DNA of 64,000 nucleotides from an uncultured Desulfobacteraceae bacterium (GTDB lineage Bacteria > Desulfobacterota > Desulfobacteria > Desulfobacterales > UBA5852), in assembly GCA_913060875.1 (NCBI GenBank), contig CAJXSL010000008.1, forward strand, positions 186,001-250,000, read 5' to 3'. The notes under the pieces were generated by a model. That model worked only from the letters and a program-made list of their open reading frames with translations, had not been told where the DNA came from and searched no databases. Positions 42,509 through 52,106 of this stretch are shown one piece after another. Made by a program: the position numbers and the translations under genes. Every line of letters begins with the position of its first letter. Positions within the stretch are counted from its first letter, which is position 1.

Positions 42509-44689
42509 TTGACTGACGGGCGGCGCGTATTCATTACCGGCATGGGCATCATCAGCGCCATGGGGCGCGGGGTTGACGAAACCCTGGCGGCCCTGGAGCG
42601 GGCCGATACCGGTATCCGTCCCCTGACACTTTTTGCATGTCCTTTTGAAGAACCGTTGCCCGTCGGCGAGGTGTGCGGGGTAGCGAACCAGCCCGATAAA
42701 CCGCCCCGGACCCATCAGCTGGCGCTGGCGGCCGCCCGGGAAGCCTTGATTGAGGCCGACCGCGCGCCGGATATGGTCATCCTGGGGGGCACCACCGGCG
42801 GCATGTTCGCCACCGAGGAATACATGAAGCAGGGCCACCGACGGCCCCCTTATTCGCAGCACCATGCCGTGTCTTCGGTGGCCGAAATGGTGGCCCGGGA
42901 ATGCGGCTGCCGGGGCGCGGCCATGACGGTGACCACGGCCTGCTCTTCGGGTGCGGTGGGGATCAAACTGGCGCTGGAAATTTTGCGCCGGGGCGCGGCC
43001 CGCTCCATCCTGGTGGGCGGCGCGGATGGGCTTTGCCGCCTGACCTATTATGGGTTCAATGCATTGCAGATTGTCGACCGCGCCGGGGCGCGTCCCATGG
43101 ACCGCGACCGCCGGGGCATGACGGTGTCCGAGGGGGCGGCGATGCTCCTTTTGACGGCGGCGGACCAGCCTCCGGATAACGCTTGGGCCGAGGTTGGCGG
43201 GGGCGGGTTGACCTGTGATGCCTATCACCCGGCAGCCCCGCACCCCGAGGGACGCGGGGCACGGGATGCCATGCTGGCCGCCCTGGCGGACGCCGGGTTG
43301 TCAGCGGACGATGTCGATTACGTCAACCTGCATGGCACCGGCACGGTGGAAAACGATCTGTCGGAGGCCAAGGCCATAAAGTCTGTTTTTAGCGACCGCC
43401 TTCCCCAGCTGTCCTCCGTCAAAGGAAGCTTCGGGCACTCCCTGGCCGCTTCCGGTGCCATCGAGGCCGTCATTGCCGCCCTCTGCATCCAGAAGGGTTT
43501 TGTGCCATCGAACGTGGGGTGGCGGCACCAGGACGAGGCCATCGGATTCAGCCCCCTGACCGAACCCCGCCGCCAGCCGGTCCGGACCGTGTTGTCCAAT
43601 TCTTTTGGATTCGGCGGCAACAATGCGGCGCTGGTATTCATTGCGCCCACGAAGAGCGAGCCGGGGACCAGGGCCCGTTTGACGAGAAGCCTGGCGGTGC
43701 GCGCCTGCTGCTGTATGACCGGGGCCGGCTGGACCGGGGACACGCTGGAGCGCTTTTTCAAGGGGTTGTCCTGCCAGGGCACGCTGTCTTCCGACCGCCT
43801 TTCCGAAGGATTGCCGCCCCGCGCGGTGCGGCGAATGAAGCGTTTGGCCCGCATGACCCTGGGGCTTGCCGTTCGTACGGTGGGCCGGGCCGACCTGAAG
43901 GAGCCTATAGGCGATGTCTATTTCGGTACGGCGTTGGGCGCCCTGTCCGAGACCCATGATTTTTTGGACAAGCTTTACGCCTCCAACGAATTCTATACCA
44001 GCCCCATCGATTTTGTGGGATCGGTGCACAATGCCCCTGCCGGCAAGGTGGCCATGAAGGAGAAGGTCCAGGGGGCCAACGTGACCATGAGCGGGGGCGA
44101 TGCGTCTTTTGAGCAGGCCCTGACCGCGGCCCATTACCTTTCCGCTGAAGGCCGGCAGTCCATACTGGTCGGCGGAGCGGATGAAATGCACCCGATTTTC
44201 TCGGAGGTTTTCGACAAGTCCGTTCCCATGGGTGCGAGCGCGGCCGACGGGGGCGGCATGCTTTTGCTTGAAACGGCGGGCAGCGGAACCGCGGTTACCT
44301 TGTCGCCGGGCTACATGACCACCACTGAAGACGTGATGGCCTCGCTGCAAGCGGCAGTGGCCTGGCATGGCGGGCGCGAGGCCGTCAATGACCGGATCGG
44401 TGCCCTTATGGTGGGGATTCCGGCGGCCTGGCGGGAAAGGGTGACGCCGCACCTGGACGATTTTCTCCACTGGCTCGAATTCAAGGGTCCCGTGATCGAC
44501 TACCGTCGCTATTTCGGAGAATTTGCCTCGGTATCCGCCGTGGCTGCCGTGGCCGCCGTGGCCCTGATGGAAAACGGTGCCGTCCCCGGACCGCTGGCGG
44601 AGGGGGAAGACTGCCCCCTGGCCGGCCGCGGCATCCTGCTCATCGGGTTGGGTGTCACCACGTCGACAATGCTGGTCGAAACGTCATGA
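42509..44689 (+). CDS. Fused ketosynthase-chain-length factor
   Basis: 726-residue protein. Residues 1-395 are a FabF-type KS with Cys145 (TACSSGAVG), His275 (LHGTGT) and His310 (GSFGHSLA). Residues 396-726 are a second, shorter KS-like domain in which the nucleophile position reads MSGGDASFEQ, without cysteine, as in chain-length factors such as ApeC. In E. coli-type APE systems KS (ApeO) and CLF (ApeC) are separate partners. TTG start 8 bases after AAGGAGGGG; the frame runs upstream inside the ACP gene and is not real there. Confidence 0.87.
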   Translation: MTDGRRVFITGMGIISAMGRGVDETLAALERADTGIRPLTLFACPFEEPLPVGEVCGVANQPDKPPRTHQLALAAAREALIEADRAPDMVILGGTTGGMFATEEYMKQGHRRPPYSQHHAVSSVAEMVARECGCRGAAMTVTTACSSGAVGIKLALEILRRGAARSILVGGADGLCRLTYYGFNALQIVDRAGARPMDRDRRGMTVSEGAAMLLLTAADQPPDNAWAEVGGGGLTCDAYHPAAPHPEGRGARDAMLAALADAGLSADDVDYVNLHGTGTVENDLSEAKAIKSVFSDRLPQLSSVKGSFGHSLAASGAIEAVIAALCIQKGFVPSNVGWRHQDEAIGFSPLTEPRRQPVRTVLSNSFGFGGNNAALVFIAPTKSEPGTRARLTRSLAVRACCCMTGAGWTGDTLERFFKGLSCQGTLSSDRLSEGLPPRAVRRMKRLARMTLGLAVRTVGRADLKEPIGDVYFGTALGALSETHDFLDKLYASNEFYTSPIDFVGSVHNAPAGKVAMKEKVQGANVTMSGGDASFEQALTAAHYLSAEGRQSILVGGADEMHPIFSEVFDKSVPMGASAADGGGMLLLETAGSGTAVTLSPGYMTTTEDVMASLQAAVAWHGGREAVNDRIGALMVGIPAAWRERVTPHLDDFLHWLEFKGPVIDYRRYFGEFASVSAVAAVAAVALMENGAVPGPLAEGEDCPLAGRGILLIGLGVTTSTMLVETS

Positions 44690-44789
44690 TAATTGGTGTC
44701 AGGCGATTGCCGTCAATGCGGGTATGGTTTTGGGGCCCAACAAGGCCCCGGCATCTTGCCGGTAGTGAAAACAGGTCGGGTGGCGTATT

Positions 44790-46136
44790 GTGAAGGTCCT
44801 GCTGGTATCCGCCAATCGGCTCAATGCCCCTTATGCCGTTTATCCGCTGGGCCTGGACTATGTGGCCCGGGCGATTGAAGACCGGCACGAGGTCCGGGTC
44901 ATCGATCTCAACACGGCGAACACCACCGCCCTGGTGGCGGCCTTGAACGAAACCCCTCCGGATATCGTCGGGATCTCCATCCGCAATATCGACAATACGG
45001 ATACGCTCGACCCCCAAGGGTTCACCGGCCAATACCGTGACCTGGCCGCCCTGATCCGTACCCATGTCACGGCGCCCATCGTTCTGGGGGGAAGCGGCTT
45101 TACCATTTTCCCCGCCGAACTCATGGCGCTGCTGGAGGCGGATTACGGCATCATCGGCGAGGGGGAGCGCCTGGCGGCCCTGTTGGACGCCATCGCGAAT
45201 GGGGGGGATCCCGCCAATATCCCCGGCGTGATCCTGCCGGGAGGGGCGGCCGTCATCCCCCGGCCGCTCAGCGATCATCTGAACCGCAAGGTCAACGGCA
45301 CGCCCGCTGTGACAGGTTATTACGTCCGCCGGGGCGGCATGCTCAACCTGCAGACGAAACGGGGATGCCCGTTTCGCTGCATCTACTGCACCTATCCCCA
45401 CATCGAGGGGCGCGCCATGCGTCCGATCGCGCCGGCTGAGGTGGCGACCACCGCTATGGAACTTCAGGAAGCCGGCGCGCGCTACCTGTTTATCACCGAT
45501 TCGGCTTTCAATGCGGACTACGGGCATAGCCTGGCCGTGGCCGAGGCCTTTCTGGCGGCCGGTTTGAGTATTCCCTGGGGGGCTTTTTTCGCCCCTACGC
45601 ACCCTCCTGCCGGCTATTATAAACGATTGGCCGAAGCCGGCCTTTCACATGTCGAATTCGGCACGGAAGCCATGTCGAACCGGGTGCTCCAAAGCTACTG
45701 CAAACCGTTTCAGGTGGACGATGTCCGGCAGGCCCACGCGGCCGCCCAGGCCGCAGGGGTGCATGTCGCCCATTACATGCTGCTGGGAGGGCCGGGCGAA
45801 ACCACCGAAACCCTTGCCGAAACACTTTCCAATATTGACAAATTGCGTCACACCGTAGTATTTTTTTTCTGCGGTATGCGGATTTATCCGCATACCGCTC
45901 TTTATCGTCTGGCGGTCGAAAACAACATGATTGCGCCGGAGCAGGATTTGCTTGAACCTGTTTTTTACCGGTCGGACGCCATTGCTGAAGACCGGATTTT
46001 GCAGATGGTTCAGGACCATGCCGCGGGCCGGGTCAATTGGGTTTTCGGGGCCGGCGGCGAAGAAACCGAGAAGATCCTGACCCGTTTGCATAAACGGGGG
46101 TTTGTGGGACCCTTGTGGGAATTTTTGATTCGCTGA
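44790..46136 (+). CDS. B12-binding radical SAM protein
   Basis: 448-residue enzyme with an N-terminal B12-binding domain (LDYVARAIEDRHEVRVIDL, VLGGSGF, GEGE) and the radical SAM motif CPFRCIYC (Cys193/197/200). It resembles proteins annotated as lipid-biosynthesis B12-binding/radical SAM enzymes. GTG start with a weak GGTCGGGTGG site. It sits inside the ACP/KS/DH operon, strong context for acting on an ACP-bound chain; the reaction is unknown. Confidence 0.82.
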   Translation: MKVLLVSANRLNAPYAVYPLGLDYVARAIEDRHEVRVIDLNTANTTALVAALNETPPDIVGISIRNIDNTDTLDPQGFTGQYRDLAALIRTHVTAPIVLGGSGFTIFPAELMALLEADYGIIGEGERLAALLDAIANGGDPANIPGVILPGGAAVIPRPLSDHLNRKVNGTPAVTGYYVRRGGMLNLQTKRGCPFRCIYCTYPHIEGRAMRPIAPAEVATTAMELQEAGARYLFITDSAFNADYGHSLAVAEAFLAAGLSIPWGAFFAPTHPPAGYYKRLAEAGLSHVEFGTEAMSNRVLQSYCKPFQVDDVRQAHAAAQAAGVHVAHYMLLGGPGETTETLAETLSNIDKLRHTVVFFFCGMRIYPHTALYRLAVENNMIAPEQDLLEPVFYRSDAIAEDRILQMVQDHAAGRVNWVFGAGGEETEKILTRLHKRGFVGPLWEFLIR

Positions 46137-46168
46137 GCGACAGAAGGATTTGCCGGGACGAACATTCA

Positions 46169-46528
46169 ATGACAGGCACTGATCCATCGGACGGCACCAT
46201 GCGCCGGGAAATTGCGATTCCGGAGGATTCCCTCTGGTTCCAGGGCCATTTCCCGGGCGATCCGTTGCTGCCGGGGATTGCCCAACTCCACCTGGTGGTG
46301 GAAACAATCCAATCCGCCCTGGGCGAAAAGCGCTGCTTGACAGCCCTCAAACGGGTGCGCTTTAAGCGGGTCATCCGTCCGGAGGAGACCATGGCCATTG
46401 CCGTGGAGCCCCTCCCGAACGCCCCCGACACCTTCCGTTTCCAATTGACGGTGGCGGGCGAGAACGCCTGCAGCGGGTTGATGACTACCGGCCCATCGGA
46501 GGCCGTAGAGGATCAGATTAAGCCATAA
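46169..46528 (+). CDS. FabZ/ApeI-like 3-hydroxyacyl-ACP dehydratase
   Basis: 119-residue hotdog dehydratase with the FabA/FabZ motif GHFPGDPLLPG (His27). Second dehydratase of the cluster; APE pathways likewise use two (ApeI and ApeP). ATG 46169 chosen; ATG 46199 is also possible, and the frame extends upstream into the radical SAM gene. Followed 42 bases later by an ACP. Confidence 0.82.
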   Translation: MTGTDPSDGTMRREIAIPEDSLWFQGHFPGDPLLPGIAQLHLVVETIQSALGEKRCLTALKRVRFKRVIRPEETMAIAVEPLPNAPDTFRFQLTVAGENACSGLMTTGPSEAVEDQIKP

Positions 46529-46570
46529 CACTTGCCGGATTGCGATAGCAGTAGAAGGGAGACACCATCA

Positions 46571-46837
46571 ATGGCTGTTGAAACCAAAGAAACCGATATC
46601 ATCCTGAAGGTTGCCGAAGTGCTGATCGAGGAGTTGAAGCTGGAAGACGTTACCCCGACGACCTTCGAACCGGATATCGACCTGGTGGATGAAATCGGTA
46701 TCGATAGCATGGACCTGGCCACGGTGGCCCTGGTCCTGCAGGACCACTACGGGATTCGTTTCGATGAAGACGATTACCCGACCCTGACCACGGTGCGCAA
46801 AATTGCGCTTTACATTGCTGCACGCCTGGAATCCTGA
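46571..46837 (+). CDS. Acyl carrier protein
   Basis: 88-residue ACP, carrier serine in IGIDSMDLAT (Ser46), GAAGGGAG ribosome site. Fourth ACP of the window, with helices clearly different from the other three, so different enzymes probably recognise it. It directly precedes the tandem radical SAM genes. Confidence 0.9.
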   Translation: MAVETKETDIILKVAEVLIEELKLEDVTPTTFEPDIDLVDEIGIDSMDLATVALVLQDHYGIRFDEDDYPTLTTVRKIALYIAARLES

Positions 46838-46858
46838 TGGCACACTGAGGATAATGCC

Positions 46859-47953
46859 GTGACTGTACCGAATTTAAAGGATGTTCGCGAGCCTTGCCGG
46901 AAGCCGCCGATCCAGTGGAAGTTTGCCGACATTTTGGCGGACCCGTCGATCCGTGCCCGTTGGGAAAAGGTGCGCCGCTATTTTTTCCTGCGCGAATCCA
47001 CCTACGACATGACCAGCCGTTGCAATATCCGCTGCGAAGGATGTTACTATTTTGAAGGGCAGAAACAATATGCCGAGGAAAACCGCGCCCCGGAAGCCTG
47101 GCGTGAATTGATGCGGGCGGAAAAGGACCGCGGGGTGACATTCGTCGTGCTGGCCGGCGCGGAACCGGCCCTGGTGCCGGACCTGTGCCAGGTCTGCTTC
47201 GAAGAAATGCCCCTGGGCACCATTGCCACCAACGGGCTGATCCGCATCCCGGAGGCGGTCGGCTATCGCATCCATATTTCCGTCTGGGGCAACGACGCCA
47301 CGAGCAAGCGCGTTCGTGGGGCCGCCGATATGCTGGAACGGCAGTTGGACAATTACCAGGACGATCCCCGCGCGGTGTTCGTCTATACCTTCACGCCGGC
47401 CAATATCGATGAGGCCTACGACGTTACCGCCATCCTGGCCAAACGGAATGCCAAGGTGACCTTCAACATGTTTTCCGCGCCGGTGGGATATGACGGCCCG
47501 CTGAAGCATACACCGGCATCCCTGGGCAGGGTCCGGCAGACCATGGTCGATCTGCTGGCCGCCGACCCGGAGCATGTTTTGTTTTCCAACTACAACGCCG
47601 TGGTGCACACCCATCGCCTGGGGCTGCACGACCTGTTCAGTTGCCCGTATCCCCGCCGCAATCCAACCCGGAATGTCGGCCTGGGCCGGTCCTTCCGGCA
47701 ATACCGCACCGATCTTTCCTGGGATCGCAATGCGGCCTGCTGTGTGCCGGATACGGACTGCGCCGATTGCCGCCACTATGCCGCCGGCAGCGCCATCGTG
47801 ACCTCCAAGCTCTTCCGGCATGCCATCGACCCGGAAACCTTCCGGGCCTGGCTGGACTATGTGGATACCTATCTGGCGGTCTGGGTCAAAGGGTATGAAA
47901 AAGAACCGAATCTTTACACCAGTGTTACCGAACCCCCGTGTTGCCCCCCCTGA
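46859..47953 (+). CDS. Radical SAM protein (tandem copy 1)
   Basis: 364-residue radical SAM enzyme with CNIRCEGC (Cys55/59/62), a GxEP-like segment AGAEPALVPD, and a C-terminal cysteine-rich part (AACCVPDTDCADC) suggesting an auxiliary cluster. GTG start 8 bases after GAGG. It shares layout and many stretches with the next gene (RRYFFLRESTYDMTSRCN against ISKLNIRSSIYDVTNRCN), so the pair arose by duplication. Its place after an ACP and before two KS genes suggests a tailoring step on the growing chain or the starter. Confidence 0.8.
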   Translation: MTVPNLKDVREPCRKPPIQWKFADILADPSIRARWEKVRRYFFLRESTYDMTSRCNIRCEGCYYFEGQKQYAEENRAPEAWRELMRAEKDRGVTFVVLAGAEPALVPDLCQVCFEEMPLGTIATNGLIRIPEAVGYRIHISVWGNDATSKRVRGAADMLERQLDNYQDDPRAVFVYTFTPANIDEAYDVTAILAKRNAKVTFNMFSAPVGYDGPLKHTPASLGRVRQTMVDLLAADPEHVLFSNYNAVVHTHRLGLHDLFSCPYPRRNPTRNVGLGRSFRQYRTDLSWDRNAACCVPDTDCADCRHYAAGSAIVTSKLFRHAIDPETFRAWLDYVDTYLAVWVKGYEKEPNLYTSVTEPPCCPP

Positions 47954-48034
47954 GCCATCCTTGTGCGTTCGGAAGGGGACCCGATCTCTTGTTGCGATTG
48001 GGGTCGGTACAGAGGTGTTTGAAGGAGTGCGTGA

Positions 48035-49033
48035 ATGAAAACGGTAAGTTCGCTGCTGGATGACGAATGGTATGCGCGTTACAAGCGCATTTCCAAGCTG
48101 AATATCCGCAGTTCGATCTATGATGTGACCAACCGCTGCAACCTGCGCTGCAAGGGCTGTTTCTTTTTTTCCTCGGGTGAAGACAAGGCGGCCGAGGAGG
48201 AAATGCGCCAGGATCGCTGGGAAGCGTTTATCGACAACGAAAAGGAACGCGGGGTCAACCTGGCCATCCTGATCGGTGGTGAGCCGACGCTTTATCTGGA
48301 CCGCGTGGAAGCCTTCTACCGGCGGCTGCCGACCTTTTGCGCGACCAACGGCTTGATCAAGGTGCCGCGGGACCGGTTCCCGGACCTGATGGTGGGCATC
48401 TCCCTGTGGGGGGATGAAAACGACGAGAAAACCCTGCGCGGCAAAGATACCTTTGCCGTATCCAGCCGACATTATGCCGGCGATCCCAACACCTACTATC
48501 TCTACACCATCACGCCCAAACAGATCGGCAAGATCGAGAAAATTATATGTAAAATCAAGGATGTGGGTGTCAAAGTGCACATGCAGCTGCTTTCCAACGA
48601 CGAGGGCGTGGACGGCTTTTCCTGGCAACCGGAAGAGTTGAACGACGTGCGCTTCGAGATGGACGACATGCTGGACCGCTATCCCGACACGGTGATTTCC
48701 TGCAAATATTACCATGAGGTGATCACCACCGGTAAAATGCTCGGGCGGCCTTTTGGCTGGAATGAATGCCCCTCGGTGACCGAACCCCTGGACACCCGGA
48801 GCCCGCAGCCCAAACGGCTGATCCATTTCATCCGCTGGGCCTCGGATCTCAAGACCATGCACCGCTGCTGCACGTCCGAGACCCGCGACTGTCGGACCTG
48901 CAAGGACGGTGCGGCCCACATGAGCTGGGTCATGGTCAACAAACGGGCTCACATCCGTACCACCAAGGATTTGCAGAACTGGATCGAAGTGTACGAAATG
49001 TTTGCCAAACTGTATCAGTTTATTCCCTGGTAG
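48035..49033 (+). CDS. Radical SAM protein (tandem copy 2)
   Basis: 332-residue radical SAM enzyme with CNLRCKGC (Cys35/39/42), GGEP near residue 80, and a C-terminal HRCCTSETRDCRTC cluster motif. GAAGGAG precedes the ATG. Paralogue of the preceding gene but shorter at the N-terminus. The retention of both with their cysteine motifs intact suggests a two-step modification or a heterodimer. Confidence 0.8.
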   Translation: MKTVSSLLDDEWYARYKRISKLNIRSSIYDVTNRCNLRCKGCFFFSSGEDKAAEEEMRQDRWEAFIDNEKERGVNLAILIGGEPTLYLDRVEAFYRRLPTFCATNGLIKVPRDRFPDLMVGISLWGDENDEKTLRGKDTFAVSSRHYAGDPNTYYLYTITPKQIGKIEKIICKIKDVGVKVHMQLLSNDEGVDGFSWQPEELNDVRFEMDDMLDRYPDTVISCKYYHEVITTGKMLGRPFGWNECPSVTEPLDTRSPQPKRLIHFIRWASDLKTMHRCCTSETRDCRTCKDGAAHMSWVMVNKRAHIRTTKDLQNWIEVYEMFAKLYQFIPW

Positions 49034-49182
49034 GTTCCGGCGGTCCGCTGACGCCCGCAAGGCGCGTACCGGCCCCATGGGAACGTTGATATTCAGCCGC
49101 TGTTTCGGGCCTGTCTCAGGATTCACCGAACCAGCGGTTTGTTTTTAGGGCGCCGGGACAGGCACCTGAGGAAACGCAACCG

Positions 49183-50433
49183 ATGACATCTGCAAAAACA
49201 GTGATCGTGGGCTGGGATATGGTTTCCCCCCTGGGAACGGATCTGGAGGCCCAATGGACCCGGGCCGCGGCCGGCGACAGCGGCATCGGGCTCCTGACGC
49301 GCTTTGCCCTGCCGGATGGTTTTCCCGTCGCCATCGCGGGGCAGGTCCCGGACTGGGATGCCACCCCTTATCCCTTTCTGTCCCCCCGCCAGATGGCCCA
49401 CTGGACATCGCCCATTTTCCCCCATGCCATGCTGGTGGTGCATCGTGCCCTGGTGCGGGCCGGCATCGAGATCACGCCGGAACTGGCCCCGCGCGTGGCC
49501 GTCACCTTCAGCAGCGCCGTAGGGGGGCTCGATGCGGTACTGCGGGCCGACCGTCAGATGGTGGCGGACAACAAGATGCCCCATCCTTTTACCAATCCCA
49601 ATTCCTGCATCAACATGGTGGGGGGGAAAGTCTCCATCCTGACCGGCGCCACCGGACCGATAAGCGCCACCATTACCGCCTGTGCCACGGGGGTGACCTC
49701 CCTGATCACCGGCCATCTGCTCCTCGAGCAGGGCCGGGCCGACATGGCCATCTGCGGGGCGGTGGATTTCTGTCTGGTGGAGCCCATCGTGGCCGGTTTT
49801 GCCACCATGAACGGCGCCTATCAGCCCAAACCGGGCCACCCCCCCCTGCCTCCCGGGGAGGCCAGCCGTCCCTTTTCCCTCGACCGGCGCGGTTTCGTTG
49901 TCTCCGAAGGCGCCGGCTGCCTGATCCTGGCCACCGATGAATTTGCCAGACGGCATGGTTTGCCCCGGGATATGGCCCTGGCCGGCTGGAGTATGACCTC
50001 CGACGCCCGGCATTTTGTGGCGCCGAACCCGGAGACCATCACCCGCTGCATTGCCGAGGCGGTGGCCGATGCCGGCCTGCAGCCGCAAGATGTGGACGCC
50101 GTCAATGCCCATGGGACCTCCACCCGCATCGGCGATACGGTGGAAGCCCGGGCGCTGGACGATGTCTTCGGGCAACACCTGCCGCCGGTGTCGGCCAACA
50201 AATCCATGACCGGCCACGCCATGGGGGCCTCCAGCGCCATCGAAACCATTCTGGCTATCGAGGGTATGCAGCGCGGCCGTCTCCTGCCCACCATCAACCA
50301 CGCACCGGATCCTGATTTGTCCCTGGATGTGGTGGCCGAGGGAACCCGGTCCCTGGACCAGGAATTCGTGCTTAAAAACGCCTTCGGGTTCGGGGGCTGC
50401 AATTCCTGTGTGGTCCTGCATCGGCGGGGTTAA
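49183..50433 (+). CDS. Beta-ketoacyl-ACP synthase
   Basis: 416-residue FabF-like enzyme with the full triad: Cys167 (TACATGVTS), His310 (NAHGTST), His345 (MTGHAMGASSAIE). Starts 149 bases after the radical SAM pair. Closest in outline to the next KS at 50841; the two may act at different chain lengths. Confidence 0.9.
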   Translation: MTSAKTVIVGWDMVSPLGTDLEAQWTRAAAGDSGIGLLTRFALPDGFPVAIAGQVPDWDATPYPFLSPRQMAHWTSPIFPHAMLVVHRALVRAGIEITPELAPRVAVTFSSAVGGLDAVLRADRQMVADNKMPHPFTNPNSCINMVGGKVSILTGATGPISATITACATGVTSLITGHLLLEQGRADMAICGAVDFCLVEPIVAGFATMNGAYQPKPGHPPLPPGEASRPFSLDRRGFVVSEGAGCLILATDEFARRHGLPRDMALAGWSMTSDARHFVAPNPETITRCIAEAVADAGLQPQDVDAVNAHGTSTRIGDTVEARALDDVFGQHLPPVSANKSMTGHAMGASSAIETILAIEGMQRGRLLPTINHAPDPDLSLDVVAEGTRSLDQEFVLKNAFGFGGCNSCVVLHRRG

Positions 50434-50840
50434 CCCCCATCCCCCTGAGACCCGACCGTGGCTTTCGTTACAGCGACCTTGCCCGAATATATCATGAAAT
50501 TTTCTGCGAAATAAATTTTATGTAAATATATCGGTGGTATTAACACTGTTCGAGGCGCGATTTGCCGGTGACGATTTGGTACCTGCGCCGATTTCCGGGA
50601 ACGCAGAAAAAATTCACCCTGCGGGCGCGTCCGAGATGCCCATTGGCTGCGTTATCAGGGGTTTGCGGTAACAGGTGTACAGCGGCGCCCCTGATGCCTT
50701 GCCCATGAACATCTCAAACGCGTGAAATATCCGGGCTTATCGTGCCCACCGGTGCTGAAAAGCGACGGCCCTCCCCTTGATTTCCCGTCTTTTCGGATGT
50801 ATTTGTGCATATTTGTCTTGAAGGGGCGGATTATCGCGTT

Positions 50841-52106
50841 ATGAAAGCACCTGCCAATCGAAACGTCTATGTCGTCGGATACGGGGCCGCCACTCCGCTG
50901 GGGCGGACTTTTCCCGAAACATGGCAGCGTGCGGCCCGGGGGGAATCCGGACTGCGACGCCTGACCCGCTGCCAGGTGGATACGCGCAACAATGTCGTCG
51001 GTGAAATTCCCGATTGGGATCCCGAGACGCTGGACTTTGTCGATAAAAAAGAAGCCTACAACTGGAATGCCGACTTTGTCCTGCTGACCATGGCGGTCTG
51101 CCGGGAAGCCCTGGCGCATGCCGGCATCGAAATGGACGATACCATCGGACCGCGCACGGCCTGTCTGGTGGGGTCGGCCCTGAACGGGTCGGACGCCTAC
51201 CGGACCGCCATGGACAACTACCTCAATCGGGGCCCGCTCAAGATCAGCCCCTACCTGCTGCCCAACCTGTGCGCGAACCTGCCGGCGGGCAAGGCCGGCA
51301 TGCTGGAGGGGTTCACCGGACCGATTTTCTCACCCCAGGGCGCCTGTGCTTCGGGCAACCACGCCATCGGTATCGGTGCCCGCATGATTCGTGACGGGGA
51401 TTGCGACGTGGCCCTGGTGGGTGGGGTGGACACCTGCCTGATTCCTGAAATCATCCATGGATTCGCCAACATGCTGGCCACCATCAGCATCGGCCCCAAG
51501 GACCGGGCTTATGCCGATCCGGGCCAGGCCTCCCGGCCTTTCAGCCGCGACCGCAAGGGCATGGTGCTTTCTGAAGGCGGCGGGGTCCTGGTGCTGGCCG
51601 CCGATGACGTAGTCGCCGCCCATGGGCTCAAGGCCCGGGCCGAGGTTTTGGGGATCGGGTGGACGTCGGATGCCTTCCATTTTACCCAGCCGAATGCCGC
51701 TACCATCATCCGTGCCATCCATGGGGCCATCGACGATGCCGGTCTTGCGCCGGGCGATATCCAGTACGTCAATGCCCACGGCACCTCGACACCCAAGGGC
51801 GACCTGACGGAAATCGAGTGTTTGCGCAGCGTTTTCGGGCCGCACCTCGATCGGATGCCGGTCTCCTCCAACAAATCGCAGATCGGTCATTCCCTGGGGG
51901 CTGCGGCGGCCATCGAGGCGGCCCTGGCCATCGAGGGCATGCAGCAGGGCATCATCCTGCCCACGATCAATCACCTTCCCGATCCCAAATTTGACGATAT
52001 CGACGTGGTGCCCGATCGGGCCCGGCATCAGGCCCACGAGATCGTGCTGTCCAATGCCTTCGGGTTCGGCGGCACCAACTGCTGCGTCGTACTGCGAGGT
52101 TTTTAG
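50841..52106 (+). CDS. Beta-ketoacyl-ACP synthase
   Basis: 421-residue FabF-like enzyme with Cys169 (QGACASGNHA), His313 (NAHGTST) and His350 (IGHSLGAAAAIE). ATG 50841 chosen; the frame opens 12 codons earlier without similarity. The 407-base gap before it (50434-50840) includes an AT-rich patch at 50490-50560 that could hold a promoter, with no gene. The thioesterase gene starts on the base after its stop. Confidence 0.9.
   Translation: MKAPANRNVYVVGYGAATPLGRTFPETWQRAARGESGLRRLTRCQVDTRNNVVGEIPDWDPETLDFVDKKEAYNWNADFVLLTMAVCREALAHAGIEMDDTIGPRTACLVGSALNGSDAYRTAMDNYLNRGPLKISPYLLPNLCANLPAGKAGMLEGFTGPIFSPQGACASGNHAIGIGARMIRDGDCDVALVGGVDTCLIPEIIHGFANMLATISIGPKDRAYADPGQASRPFSRDRKGMVLSEGGGVLVLAADDVVAAHGLKARAEVLGIGWTSDAFHFTQPNAATIIRAIHGAIDDAGLAPGDIQYVNAHGTSTPKGDLTEIECLRSVFGPHLDRMPVSSNKSQIGHSLGAAAAIEAALAIEGMQQGIILPTINHLPDPKFDDIDVVPDRARHQAHEIVLSNAFGFGGTNCCVVLRGF

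Noticed and set aside
44720-44760. GGGGCC/GGCCCC hairpin before the radical SAM gene at 44790 as a terminator
   Set aside because: No T-run follows, and the genes on both sides appear to form one operon.
37970-49033. Calling the cluster a ladderane pathway
   Set aside because: Multiple radical SAM proteins with KS genes recall proposed ladderane loci, but DarA/DarB, MMPL, LolA and DUF3261 genes point to a DAR/APE-type product; kept only as a remote alternative.
46874-49126. 750-codon minus-strand ORF across both tandem radical SAM genes
   Set aside because: Spans two well-supported genes and their gap; composition is that of an antisense shadow.
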